A DNA stretch of 64,000 nt, taken from assembly GCA_947499555.1 (NCBI GenBank), contig CANMOU010000001.1:496001-560000 (forward strand). Direction: 5' to 3'. The notes beneath the pieces were generated by a model. That model made no database searches. It was given only the letters and a program-made list of their open reading frames with translations, and was not told the DNA's origin. Every line of letters begins with the position of its first letter. The first letter of the stretch is position 1. The position numbers and the translations under genes were made by a program. The stretch comes from an uncultured Roseovarius sp. GTDB taxonomy: Bacteria; Pseudomonadota; Alphaproteobacteria; Rhodobacterales; Rhodobacteraceae. Shown here piece after piece: positions 55,991 through 64,000 of this stretch.

Positions 55991-58033
55991 GTGGGGTCCG
56001 AGGTTCACTACAGCGTGGAAAACGGTGTTGCTGTCATTCGCATGACGCGCGGTGCCGAAAATGCGCTTGTGCCCGACATGCGGGCAGAGCTTGTCGACGC
56101 ACTGAAACAGGCCATTGCTGATGGTGATGTTTCGGCGCTGACCCTAAGTGGTCTTGGTCGGGTGTTTTCTTCCGGGATTGATCTTGAAGAATATAACAGC
56201 GGCCTGCAGCAGCCTTGGGTGACGGATGTCTGTCAGGTGATCGAGTCCTCTCCCAAACCTGTGGTTGCCTCACTGCATGGCGCTGCACTTGGTGCGGGGT
56301 TCGAGCTAGCATTGTCGGCCCATGCCCGGGTCGCCGAAGCGGAAACGAAAGTTGGCTTGCCGGAAGCGCGCTTGGGGATGCTGCCGGGCGGGGGCGGAAC
56401 GCAACGCCTGCCGCGGCTCGTCGGGGCGCAGGCATCGCTCAAAATGCTTTTGTCGGGGCAGGTCTACCCGGTGGATGATCCGATGCTTGCTCCGGTTTTT
56501 GCGCGGATTGTTGCGGGCGATCCGATCTCGGTTGCAATCGATCTGGCAGGCCGCCTCGCACAAGCCGGAGGGTGGGGCAGGACCGCAGAGGCAGATATCG
56601 GCTTTAGCGATCCCACCGGCTACCAGCGCGCGATCCAGTCTGTCCGCGCAAAGCTGACACCTTCTGACACGCTTGAGGCAGAGATCTTGCGCTGCGTCGA
56701 GGCGGCACAGCTCTTGCCCTTCGATCAGGCACTCGAAGTTGAACGAACCTTGTTTGAGGCCCGGCGCAAATCAAGTGCGGCACGCGGCATTCGTCACGCC
56801 TTTGCAGCTGAACGCCGCGCGCGCGGCATGCCGGACCTGACCGGTATCATGGCCAAGGACGTCAAAAAAGTGGTGATCATCGGCACGGCGCCATCGCATG
56901 CCGATCTGGCAGTTGCCGCGTTGAACCGGGGCAAGTCGGTCACGCTTCTGGCCTCTGAACCGCAAGAGGCCGATGCCATCGCCGCCAGGGTGGGCGAGAT
57001 TTACCAAAGCGCGCTTCAACGCGGTCGCATAGACATTATTGACCGCGACGCGCGTCTGCGCGAGCTGAGCGCCGGTGATGACCGCAGCGCCATTCTTGAC
57101 GCTGATCTTATCCTCGACAGCGGCGGCGTTGTGATCGCCCATACCAAGGCCAAACCCGATGCCGCATGGTGTGTACTGGACGAGGCACAGCCATCACAGA
57201 CCCGTGCCAATGAGGTTGGCAATCCAACTATGGCGCTGCGGGTCTACCGCCCGGCCTATATTCCCCGGCTGGCCGAGATCGCCACCAACCCCGATAGCCC
57301 GACCGAGGCCGTGGCCCGCGCCGTCAGCTATTTCTCGGGGCAGGGGGCCACTGTGTTGCGGGTGCGTGAGCGGCCGGGGCTGCTTGGTCATACGCTGTCG
57401 GCGATTCTGAATCGGGCGGCGCTTATCCTGGTGCGCTCGGGTGCGGATGTGGAAACGGTTGATTCCGCCGCCGAAGAGCTGGGTTTCGTGCGCGGGCCGT
57501 TTCATCAGATGGACGCCGGCGGACTGCAACACAGCCTACAGCTGATCGAGCATGTGATTGGAACCGATGCTGCGGCACCAGAACTTGACCTTCTGCGCGC
57601 CCGGGTCGGCTTGATGGCATCCGGTGACGTGGCGGGCACAGGGTTTTACGCCACCCAGGGCGAGGCCAGCGTGGTTGATCCGGGCCTTCGCGCCTGGCTT
57701 GAGACCTGGCGCAGCGGACAGATCGACCTTAAGGCCGACCTTTCCAAAGTCGAAGGCCCGTCGATTCAGGTCGCGCTGCACGCTGCTATTGTGAATGCCG
57801 CTGTCAGGATGATCGAGAACGGCGACGTCCTTCGGGCCTCTGATATCGATCTTTGCCTGGTGAAGGGTTATGGCTTTGACCGGACAAAAGGCGGACCACT
57901 TCTTTGGGCGGACATTCAGGGCCTGCTGCCGCTCTTGCGGACCATGAAGGCATTGAAGCCGCTCTCAGAGATATGGCAAGCTCATCCCAGAATCGAAGAA
58001 ATGGTCAAGAACGGACAGCGATTCTTCAGCTGA
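55991..58033 (+). CDS. FadJ-like fusion: enoyl-CoA hydratase with degenerate 3-hydroxyacyl-CoA dehydrogenase half
   Basis: 680 residues. The N-terminal crotonase domain is intact (GAALGAGFELALS, Glu; VGLPEARLGMLPGGGGTQ, second Glu). The C-terminal half keeps the overall dehydrogenase length but the Rossmann glycine motif GxGxxG reads GTAPSHADL, the NTS Ser region is missing, and the catalytic His of HFFxP is replaced (MALRVYRPAY). So hydration of enoyl-CoA is expected, dehydrogenation is doubtful. GTG start at 55991 after GAGGC. Ends convergently with a small membrane gene (8-base overlap). Confidence 0.85.
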   Translation: MGSEVHYSVENGVAVIRMTRGAENALVPDMRAELVDALKQAIADGDVSALTLSGLGRVFSSGIDLEEYNSGLQQPWVTDVCQVIESSPKPVVASLHGAALGAGFELALSAHARVAEAETKVGLPEARLGMLPGGGGTQRLPRLVGAQASLKMLLSGQVYPVDDPMLAPVFARIVAGDPISVAIDLAGRLAQAGGWGRTAEADIGFSDPTGYQRAIQSVRAKLTPSDTLEAEILRCVEAAQLLPFDQALEVERTLFEARRKSSAARGIRHAFAAERRARGMPDLTGIMAKDVKKVVIIGTAPSHADLAVAALNRGKSVTLLASEPQEADAIAARVGEIYQSALQRGRIDIIDRDARLRELSAGDDRSAILDADLILDSGGVVIAHTKAKPDAAWCVLDEAQPSQTRANEVGNPTMALRVYRPAYIPRLAEIATNPDSPTEAVARAVSYFSGQGATVLRVRERPGLLGHTLSAILNRAALILVRSGADVETVDSAAEELGFVRGPFHQMDAGGLQHSLQLIEHVIGTDAAAPELDLLRARVGLMASGDVAGTGFYATQGEASVVDPGLRAWLETWRSGQIDLKADLSKVEGPSIQVALHAAIVNAAVRMIENGDVLRASDIDLCLVKGYGFDRTKGGPLLWADIQGLLPLLRTMKALKPLSEIWQAHPRIEEMVKNGQRFFS

Positions 58034-58241
58034 AGGCGATGCCGAGGATCACCATCATCAGGCCGATGACCGAAAGGAAAAGCGCGCCTGTGTTGACGGG
58101 CACCACTTTCTGAAGCTCCGCGCGCAGCGCGTCATCGCTCATGCCCGCCCGTCGGGCTTTCATCACACGCAGAATGCACCAGACCAGAAGGGCAAGGCCA
58201 CCGAGCGTGACCGCCGCGCCAAGCCAGATCAGAATTTCCAT
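58026..58241 (-). CDS. Small two-segment membrane protein
   Basis: 71 residues with segments near both ends (MEILIWLGAAVTLGGLALLV; ALFLSVIGLMMVILGIA) and a basic loop (MKARRAG). Start at 58241 with GGGAGCG upstream. Conserved-looking in Roseobacters; function unknown. Overlaps the FadJ-like stop by eight bases. Confidence 0.65.
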   Translation of the reverse strand: MEILIWLGAAVTLGGLALLVWCILRVMKARRAGMSDDALRAELQKVVPVNTGALFLSVIGLMMVILGIAFS

Positions 58242-58374
58242 GGCACCCGCTCCCAAAGCCGTTCGCCGCCGCGTAAAACATTCCAAGAGCCGCTGCAAGG
58301 CTCAGGCTCAAATCGGGGTTGCGGGGGGACATCGGCACAGGTAGTCAGTGGCCCTGTCGCAAGCGGAGGATACC

Positions 58375-58638
58375 ATGGACGACCAGACGCCCGGATCAGA
58401 AAGCAGCTACCGTGTTACAGCCGATGAGCTGCGTCAGTTTATCGAGCGTTTTGAACGTCTGGAGTCTGAAAAGAAGGACATTGCCGACCAACAGAAAGAG
58501 GTGATGGCCGAGGCCAAGGCGCGCGGTTACGACACCAAGGTCATGCGCAAGGTTATCGCACTGCGCAAGCGCGACAAGGACGATCTGGCCGAAGAAGAAG
58601 CAGTGCTGGACATGTATAAGGAAGCCTTGGGGATGTAA
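58375..58638 (+). CDS. DUF2312/GapR family protein
   Basis: 87 residues, highly helical and charged (ADELRQFIERFERLESEK; GYDTKVMRKVIALRKRD). GapR homologues are alphaproteobacterial nucleoid proteins that bind AT-rich or overtwisted DNA ahead of replication forks. ATG 58375 with GCGGAGGA upstream. Confidence 0.9.
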   Translation: MDDQTPGSESSYRVTADELRQFIERFERLESEKKDIADQQKEVMAEAKARGYDTKVMRKVIALRKRDKDDLAEEEAVLDMYKEALGM

Positions 58639-58642
58639 GCGA

Positions 58643-59518
58643 TCAGGGTGCGATCATGTTGATCCCGGAAACCCGCGCAACCTCGTAGACATCCTCGTCA
58701 TAGGCCTCTGTGAGCCGGTCAATCAACGGCTCGGTCCAGCCCGGTACATCAAGCTCTTCCTCGATCTCCTCCTCGACCACGAACTTGTCGAGAAAGGCAG
58801 CAATAACGCGGCGCTTTTGCACTTCGCTCATATTGGGGTGACTTTTCAGGTAGACCTCAAACCGCTCCATTCCCTCGTTGCTCATGATCTCGTGCAACAA
58901 CAGGTATTCACCATTGAAACTGGCGATGGGGTCAAGACCGGCCATCTCGCGCACCACCTGCGCCCAGATGAGCGGCGTATCTTCATTGCACCAGATGGTC
59001 ATGGGCATGTCAGGATGCGCCTCGCGCAGCCGCTTGACCATATCGGTCCAGCGAAATGCACCCGGGTCCACCCCGTTAAGCATATCTGCCATATCCAAAT
59101 AGGGCGTCTTCGGCAGGATCGCTGGAAAGAAGCTGGCGGGGTTGCGCAATCCAACAAAGAACTCGATCTCGTCATTTGGAAAAATCTGGCGAAACGCCTC
59201 CATCCGGGCAGCCGCCTGCGGATAAAGCTGGCCCTGACCCACAGCCATTTTCTGGGTGCCGAAGAACCCCTGATTGGACAGCACCAGCCGGTCAGCGGCA
59301 GGATCATGGTTGATGGTATCAAGAACGATCTCGCGGGCCTCTTCATTGATGCCTGACTTCATCGCCACGTTGAGAATATCGCGCATCAGCTTGCGATAAA
59401 TGCGCGGGTCGGGCACATCGGTGCCAATCGCCGAGAGGCGTTCCTTGTTTTGCAACAGGCACTGGATAAGCCTGTCATCGTCCGTCATATGGGCGCCTGC
59501 GTGAATGACGACCTGCAT
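58643..59518 (-). CDS. Sulfotransferase-fold protein with degenerate P-loop
   Basis: 291 residues beginning MQVVIHAGAHMTDDDRLIQC, which aligns with the PAPS-loop start of the protein at 2620 (GAHRTGNTS) but replaces the Ser/Thr/Gly contacts by Met/Asp/Asp/Asp. Further shared features are the helical second half and acidic stretch (DKFVVEEEIEEELDVPGW). Start 59518. Ends four bases from the convergent DUF2312 gene. Probably a non-enzymatic or altered-ligand relative. Confidence 0.6.
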   Translation of the reverse strand: MQVVIHAGAHMTDDDRLIQCLLQNKERLSAIGTDVPDPRIYRKLMRDILNVAMKSGINEEAREIVLDTINHDPAADRLVLSNQGFFGTQKMAVGQGQLYPQAAARMEAFRQIFPNDEIEFFVGLRNPASFFPAILPKTPYLDMADMLNGVDPGAFRWTDMVKRLREAHPDMPMTIWCNEDTPLIWAQVVREMAGLDPIASFNGEYLLLHEIMSNEGMERFEVYLKSHPNMSEVQKRRVIAAFLDKFVVEEEIEEELDVPGWTEPLIDRLTEAYDEDVYEVARVSGINMIAP

Positions 59519-59651
59519 TTTTGCCTCATGGATCGTTTGGCTGTGCAATATAACTTCTTTGAGCCCCTTGAAAACCAGTTTTGCTGCTTTGTACCGGAAG
59601 CGCGTTTTTCATCTTGCAAGACGCGCCCGGGATGCGTAATCAGGCGCCCGT

Positions 59652-59727
59652 GCCCCTATAGCTCAGCTGGTAGAGCAACTGATTTGTAATCAGTAGGTCC
59701 GCGGTTCGAGTCCGTGTGGGGGCACCA
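59652..59727 (+). tRNA. tRNA-Thr(UGU), reads ACA
   Basis: 76 bases forming a full cloverleaf: acceptor GCCCCTA with TGGGGGC, D arm GCTC, anticodon stem ACTGA/TCAGT with loop TTTGTAA (anticodon TGT), T loop TTCGAGT, and encoded CCA end. Confidence 0.95.
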
Positions 59728-59843
59728 TCCTCTACATTCGAATGTTTCCGCTCGACAGTCTACTTGACGCTCGGCCTTCCGCGGCTTGATTTCGCGGCGG
59801 GTTTCATGCGTTACTTTGGCAAAAGAAAAGAGCAGTTCGCAGC

Positions 59844-61466
59844 ATGAAATTCAGCCATCTCCTGTTTGCCGTGGCCTTGGGTCTTCTGGCGCATGCGTTT
59901 GTTGGGTACACGGCGTTTCCATTTGGAGATGACTTTGCTTATGCGCCTTTGGCGGAGTATCGCGCCAACCCCGAGCTCTTTGCTCGCGATGACCAACTCA
60001 AGCTCTTTGCCAATCATGCCCGCGTCTATGATTGGGTCTACGGGCTTGGTGCGAATACGTTTGGCGTTGAGCCGGTTTTTCGCGTGGCAGTCTGGTTGTT
60101 GGCGGTGGCGGCGGTTCTGGCGTTGACCTGGTGTGCCCGGGCGTTAGGAGCGCCCTTCTACACGGTGCCTGCGGCCTTGGGTCTTGGTGTTCTGGTGCAG
60201 ATGGATGGCCTTGGACGCGGAGATTTCGGGGGTTTGATCTCGACATTTTTTCATCACCACAATGTCGCTCTGGTGCTGGTCCTCGGGGCGATTGCGGCAG
60301 GCCTCTCGCGCCAAGCCTGGCTGGCCGGAGCGTTTCTGGGCCTGGCGGTCTTTGCGCAACCCATGACTGCCTTTCATGGTGCGATCCTCGCGGGGCTTGG
60401 TGCGCTGCTGCGCCATCCGGCCGAGGCTTTCAAAATGGCGCTTGCTGCCATTGTCGTGTCACTGCCCGCAGCTTTGCCGGTGCTGTCATCGGTGCTGGCC
60501 ACGCCAGAAACCGAAGCCACGATTGACCTGATACCAGAGGCCTATCGGTTCCGCGCCCCGCTGCATTACGATCCTGCATGGCCCGCGATTGGCTTGACCA
60601 CGCTTTACCTTCTGGCCGGCTTGGCCGGGGCGCTGGCGCTCTGGAGGCGTGCGCCGGAACTGGGCCGTTTTGTCCTTGGTGTCATGGCGGGCTTTGGTCT
60701 TTTGCATCTGGTCACGGTGGTCATCTACAAGTTTGGCCTGCTGCAATGGATCGGGTTTTTCATTCTGGATGCCAATCGCGCCACTGCGCTGCTATTTATT
60801 CTGGGCCCACTTTTTGCACTTGCCGCGATGGCGCAAGGTGCGTCGCGGGAATTGATGGTGGCAACAGGGGGCCTGCTGCTGGCCATTCTGGCCTTTAACG
60901 GCACCATCGCGGCGGTCATCTTTTTGTTGCTGGCCGCACTCTTTTGGCGGTTTCAGGCTTTGCCTCGTTTCGATCCGGTCATGGGGTTGGCGCTTCTCGG
61001 CGGGCTGATCCTGTTCTTTCCCGCCAAACCTGCGCCGTCGGTTGTTCCAGACGAGACGCGCGTCGTATTGAGGCAAATCCGCGAAGAGACGCCACGCGAT
61101 GCATTGTTCGTGATCCCGGTGGGCCTGTCGGAGTTCCGCATCATCGCGCAACGCAGTGCGTATGTGGATTTTAAACTCTTCTCGGTGGCGCAGCCCGATC
61201 AGGCATCGCTGACGCGGACACGGATCGATGAGATCGTCGCGCCATCCGCAGCACTTGCCGATGTCGGCGGTTGGGAGGCGGCTGTGCTTTTGAGCGAGGA
61301 ACAACGTCAGGAAGCCACGTGCGCGCGTATGCAAGAGGTCTTGTCCCAGACCGGCGCTACTTATTTTCTGCGCAGCCTGGCCGAGGCGGAGCCTCCCCCT
61401 GATTGCCCGGCGCTCGGGCTTGTGATGGCCAGTGAAACGCTGGCGCTTTATGGTCCATCCCGCTGA
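59844..61466 (+). CDS. Polytopic membrane protein, GT-C-like
   Basis: 540 residues with about ten to twelve membrane segments and a C-terminal soluble domain of about 140 residues. The first loop contains FGDDFAYAPLAEY, an acidic motif after segment 1 reminiscent of GT-C glycosyltransferases, but no family is certain. Convergent with, and overlapping by 19 bases, the gtrA gene, suggesting membership in the glycan-modification cluster. Confidence 0.6.
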   Translation: MKFSHLLFAVALGLLAHAFVGYTAFPFGDDFAYAPLAEYRANPELFARDDQLKLFANHARVYDWVYGLGANTFGVEPVFRVAVWLLAVAAVLALTWCARALGAPFYTVPAALGLGVLVQMDGLGRGDFGGLISTFFHHHNVALVLVLGAIAAGLSRQAWLAGAFLGLAVFAQPMTAFHGAILAGLGALLRHPAEAFKMALAAIVVSLPAALPVLSSVLATPETEATIDLIPEAYRFRAPLHYDPAWPAIGLTTLYLLAGLAGALALWRRAPELGRFVLGVMAGFGLLHLVTVVIYKFGLLQWIGFFILDANRATALLFILGPLFALAAMAQGASRELMVATGGLLLAILAFNGTIAAVIFLLLAALFWRFQALPRFDPVMGLALLGGLILFFPAKPAPSVVPDETRVVLRQIREETPRDALFVIPVGLSEFRIIAQRSAYVDFKLFSVAQPDQASLTRTRIDEIVAPSAALADVGGWEAAVLLSEEQRQEATCARMQEVLSQTGATYFLRSLAEAEPPPDCPALGLVMASETLALYGPSR

Positions 61467-61849
61467 GGCGTGGCGAAGACCCAGAATTTACACATGATGA
61501 AAGTGGAAGCCGGCACTGCGACGGCCACCACAGCCATAGCAATGGCAAAGGCCAGTCCCATGATGTCGGTGATCAGAAAAGTGAGCCCGCTTGACACTGC
61601 CAGCCCGAGTGCTGACACGCCGAGAAAACGCGGCCCGTGAAATCGATGTTGCAAGTCTGTGTCGAAGGTAAAGCGGCCATGGCCGAAATAGGACAGGCTC
61701 ACCGCCGCGAAAAACCCGCATAGGTTTGCGCCTTGCGGTGGGATGCCAAAGACCGTCTTTGCGATCATGGCTGTCAGCACATGCAAAAGGGTACTCATGA
61801 CCCCGACGCTGGCAAATCTCGAAAGCTGACCCAGCATCACGTGGCTCAT
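61448..61849 (-). CDS. GtrA-like flippase
   Basis: 133 residues with four membrane segments and typical GtrA motifs (LSRFASVGVMSTLLHVLTA; NLCGFFAAVSLSYFGHGRFTF). Flips undecaprenyl-linked sugar. Start 61849 overlaps the methyltransferase stop (ATGA), so with the GT2 gene it forms a gtrB-methyltransferase-gtrA operon. Confidence 0.87.
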   Translation of the reverse strand: MSHVMLGQLSRFASVGVMSTLLHVLTAMIAKTVFGIPPQGANLCGFFAAVSLSYFGHGRFTFDTDLQHRFHGPRFLGVSALGLAVSSGLTFLITDIMGLAFAIAMAVVAVAVPASTFIMCKFWVFATPQRDGP

Positions 61850-62574
61850 TTGGCAGCCAACACAGCACAAAGCGAAAGACCAACCGGCATCTTGACGCGC
61901 CCGATGAGGTGGCGTTCTGCGCCAAAGACCGTGCGCAAGGCGGAATTGACAAGCGGAGCCGGCAAAGTGTCATCGGCACGGTCCATGCGCATGAGCGCTT
62001 TGAATGCCCGTCCGGCGACCGCAACAGGAAAGAGCGCGGTATTGAAGTAGAATCCGTGCTCCATTCTGAGACCGGCCCGATCTGCGACCTCTTGAAGGTG
62101 CCCGCGCGTATAGCGGCGGAAGTGGTGATGGCGCTCATCATGACGCGACCACAGCCATGGAAAGGCCGGCACGGTCATGACGATGCGCCCCTTCGGTGTC
62201 AGTTTTTCACCCAGTTGGCGCAGCGATGCCTCGTCTTCTTCCACATGCTCCAGCACATCAAAAAGACCGATCAGGTCAAACTGCTCGGCCTCGAATGGCA
62301 CAGCGTCTGGCAGCGCGCCTTCGGCGATGGCAAGGCCGCTTTTTTGCCCGGCCACACCGCGTGCATCTTGATCAAGCTCGAACGCGCGCACCTGGCCAAA
62401 TTCCTGCAGCATCTGCAGATTGCCCCCAGTACCGCATCCCGCTTCAAGCAGGCGTGGTGCCTCTGGCAAACTGACGAGGCGGTCGATGACGGTGCTCAGG
62501 ATCTGACGCCGTGCGGCAAACCACCAATGCACGTCTTCCTGTGCGGCCATCCGATCAAAAACGGCGCGATCCAT
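61846..62574 (-). CDS. Class I SAM-dependent methyltransferase
   Basis: 242 residues with SAM motif I (LLEAGCGTGGNLQML), acidic residue at motif II (RAFELDQDA) and motif IV (FDLIGLFDVLEHVEED). Start 62574 with AGGAGA upstream, overlapping the GT2 stop as TAATG. Likely methylates a sugar or lipid-linked intermediate. Confidence 0.9.
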   Translation of the reverse strand: MDRAVFDRMAAQEDVHWWFAARRQILSTVIDRLVSLPEAPRLLEAGCGTGGNLQMLQEFGQVRAFELDQDARGVAGQKSGLAIAEGALPDAVPFEAEQFDLIGLFDVLEHVEEDEASLRQLGEKLTPKGRIVMTVPAFPWLWSRHDERHHHFRRYTRGHLQEVADRAGLRMEHGFYFNTALFPVAVAGRAFKALMRMDRADDTLPAPLVNSALRTVFGAERHLIGRVKMPVGLSLCAVLAAK

Positions 62575-63605
62575 TATTTTTTCTCCTGTCCGAGATGAAC
62601 CGAGCGCAGAACGTATAGGGGTCGCTCGCGCACTTCGGAATAGATCCGGCCGATATACTCGCCAAGGATGCCGATGGCGAAGAGGTTCAATCCGCCAAAG
62701 AGCAGGATCAGGATCAGGGTCGACGCATAGCCGGGCACGTCGACGCCGACGATGAGTGTGCGGACGAAAATTGTGGTCGCATAGAGAAACGAAAGAATAG
62801 CCAGGAACCCGCCTGTGTATGTCCAGATGCGCAAGGGTGCGGTGGTGGACGAGAAAATGCCATCCAGCGCGAAATTCCAAAGCCGCCAATAGGACCAGGC
62901 GCTTGTCCCGGTCTCTCGTTTGGGCCGCTTGAACGTAACCTCTGCGGTCTCAAAGCCAACCCAGCTGAAAAGCGCCTTGTTGAAACGCACACGCTCTCCC
63001 ATGTCGCGCACCACCTCGACCACTTGTTTGTCGAGAAGCCGGAAGTCGCCGACATCGGCGGGAATGCTTTGTTCGGCCATGCGGTTGAAGATGCGGTAGA
63101 AGGCTCGCGCGGTCAGGCGCTTGAGCCAGCCGTCGTCAGACCGACAGCTGCGGCGCGCATTGACGACTTTTGCACCGCGCTCCCAATGGGTGAGCATCTC
63201 GGGGATCAATTCCGGCGGGTCCTGAAGATCAACATCGATGGGAATGCAGGCATCACCACGTGCATGGTCAATGCCCGCAGAAAGCGCGGCTTCCTTGCCA
63301 AAATTGCGAGAGAGATTCACAAGGCACAGCCGCGGGTTGGCTTGCATCCGGCTGCGGATTGCGAATTCCGTGGCATCGCGGCTGCCGTCATTCACAAAAA
63401 CAACCTCAAAGTCGTATTGTGCGGCCAGCGGTGCGAATACGGCTTCGATGCGGAGCAGAAATGGCTCGATGGCGTGCTGCTCATTGAAGACCGGCACGAC
63501 GAGAGAGACAAGCTTGCGCTTGTTGTGCGCACCTGCCGCTTTCCGCTCCGCGGGGGGCGCCTTTGTGCTGGCTGCCTCATTTGCCTTGCTAACCGCTTTG
63601 CCCAT
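62574..63605 (-). CDS. GT2 glycosyltransferase, GtrB/DPM1-like
   Basis: 343 residues with the GT-A entry (LVSLVVPVFNEQHAIEPFL), NDGSRDAT, the IDVDLQDPPELIPEM metal motif, and two C-terminal segments ending in GEYIGRIYSEVRERP. Makes undecaprenyl-phosphate sugar. First gene of the minus-strand cluster; N-terminal 25 residues are low-complexity Ala/Lys. Confidence 0.92.
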   Translation of the reverse strand: MGKAVSKANEAASTKAPPAERKAAGAHNKRKLVSLVVPVFNEQHAIEPFLLRIEAVFAPLAAQYDFEVVFVNDGSRDATEFAIRSRMQANPRLCLVNLSRNFGKEAALSAGIDHARGDACIPIDVDLQDPPELIPEMLTHWERGAKVVNARRSCRSDDGWLKRLTARAFYRIFNRMAEQSIPADVGDFRLLDKQVVEVVRDMGERVRFNKALFSWVGFETAEVTFKRPKRETGTSAWSYWRLWNFALDGIFSSTTAPLRIWTYTGGFLAILSFLYATTIFVRTLIVGVDVPGYASTLILILLFGGLNLFAIGILGEYIGRIYSEVRERPLYVLRSVHLGQEKK

Positions 63606-64000
63606 CAGGTGTTACCCATTCCCATATGCCGACCAAAGGTCGTTCAGCGATGGGGTAGCGGGTAAGTCGGGCCAAATTTGGGCAATAATGCAGTGTTTCT
63701 CTGAGGAAATGCTCTAATTGGCGTTCGGGTCGTCGGGGATGGAAGTCAGGGCAGGGGACGTGAAAGATGGCGGGAATGTGTCATTGCCTGCCTTGATTCG
63801 TGTCTCTGGCGGGTCAATTGTTTCCTCCACGCGCTTGCTTTGGCTAAAAACACCTCATTGGTTCGGAAAGCTGATCAATCCTTGTGCAAAGCTCCAAGAT
63901 CATACGCGGGATTACGTTCAGTTGAGATTATACCCTTTTTGGAAACAGTTCTCGTCAGTGTGACGCCGAACTTTCAGGCAAAGTGCCACATTTCAGGCAT
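63606..64000. other. Gene-free 395 bases at the window end
   Basis: This should contain the promoter of the GT2 operon. An 81-codon frame at 63718-63963 has no ribosome binding site or protein-like composition and is not accepted. The far end has two TTTCAGGCA copies about 20 bases apart. Nothing else seen. Confidence 0.5.

Noticed and set aside
63718-63963. 81-codon open frame at the window end
   Set aside because: No ribosome binding site, no recognisable composition or hydrophobic pattern, and overlaps the expected GT2 promoter region.

Overview
The window looks like a chromosomal segment of a marine alphaproteobacterium of the Roseobacter group (Rhodobacteraceae). The evidence is the high G+C coding style, the propionyl-CoA carboxylase/methylmalonyl-CoA mutase neighbourhood, HdaA, an insert-less short prolyl-tRNA synthetase, a DUF2312/GapR-type protein, an NDUFS4-type complex I subunit, FNR (FnrL) boxes and a ScfR-type acyl-CoA regulator. 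The genus cannot be fixed by eye. There is no prophage, transposase or CRISPR array; most of the window is core genome.

Layout. 1-6.2 kb: propionyl-CoA assimilation (3' part of pccA, a lipoprotein, a divergent DUF4174 protein, a sulfotransferase-fold protein, methylmalonyl-CoA mutase, a MAPEG protein). 6.2-9.4 kb: small accessory enzymes (VOC, GNAT, TerB/J-domain, EEP nuclease). 9.4-15.6 kb, minus strand: ppx, ppk, hdaA, an AI-2E-type permease and a fasciclin protein. 15.8-25.7 kb: proS, DUF2937, lolC-lolD, an Ldh_2 dehydrogenase and several small proteins, with FNR boxes upstream of a universal stress protein and in a divergent spacer. 25.8-30.8 kb: a sulfotransferase, a repeat-rich stretch, an AT-rich HEPN-like orphan directly behind uvrB, and uvrB. 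31-37.6 kb: NDUFS4-like subunit, ppk2 behind a perfect FNR box, a DUF1007/NicO metal exporter pair, a MATE exporter, and queCDEF behind a preQ1-I riboswitch. 37.8-40.8 kb: three DMT transporters.

41-54.6 kb is the most interesting block. A branched-chain-type ABC transporter (binding protein, two permeases, two ATPases) is followed by acetyl-CoA synthetase on the minus strand. Divergent from it lie a ScfR-like regulator with an embedded DHp/HisKA-like helix pair, a stand-alone CheY-like receiver, a small membrane protein, a sodium:solute-symporter/histidine-kinase fusion and a FliM/FliN-like protein. I infer an acetate or short-chain-acyl sensing and uptake system in which the usual LuxR-type output of CrbSR is absent and the ScfR-like protein and/or the FliM-like protein are candidate outputs.

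54.6-64 kb: an ETHE1/Blh-like metallohydrolase, a multifunctional enoyl-CoA hydratase whose dehydrogenase half has lost its key motifs, DUF2312, a second sulfotransferase-fold protein with a broken P-loop, tRNA-Thr(UGU), and a GtrA/methyltransferase/GT2 glycan-modification cluster. Repeats worth attention are a tandem double-hairpin element found between two convergent gene pairs, and 23-bp terminal inverted repeats beside the HEPN-like orphan.
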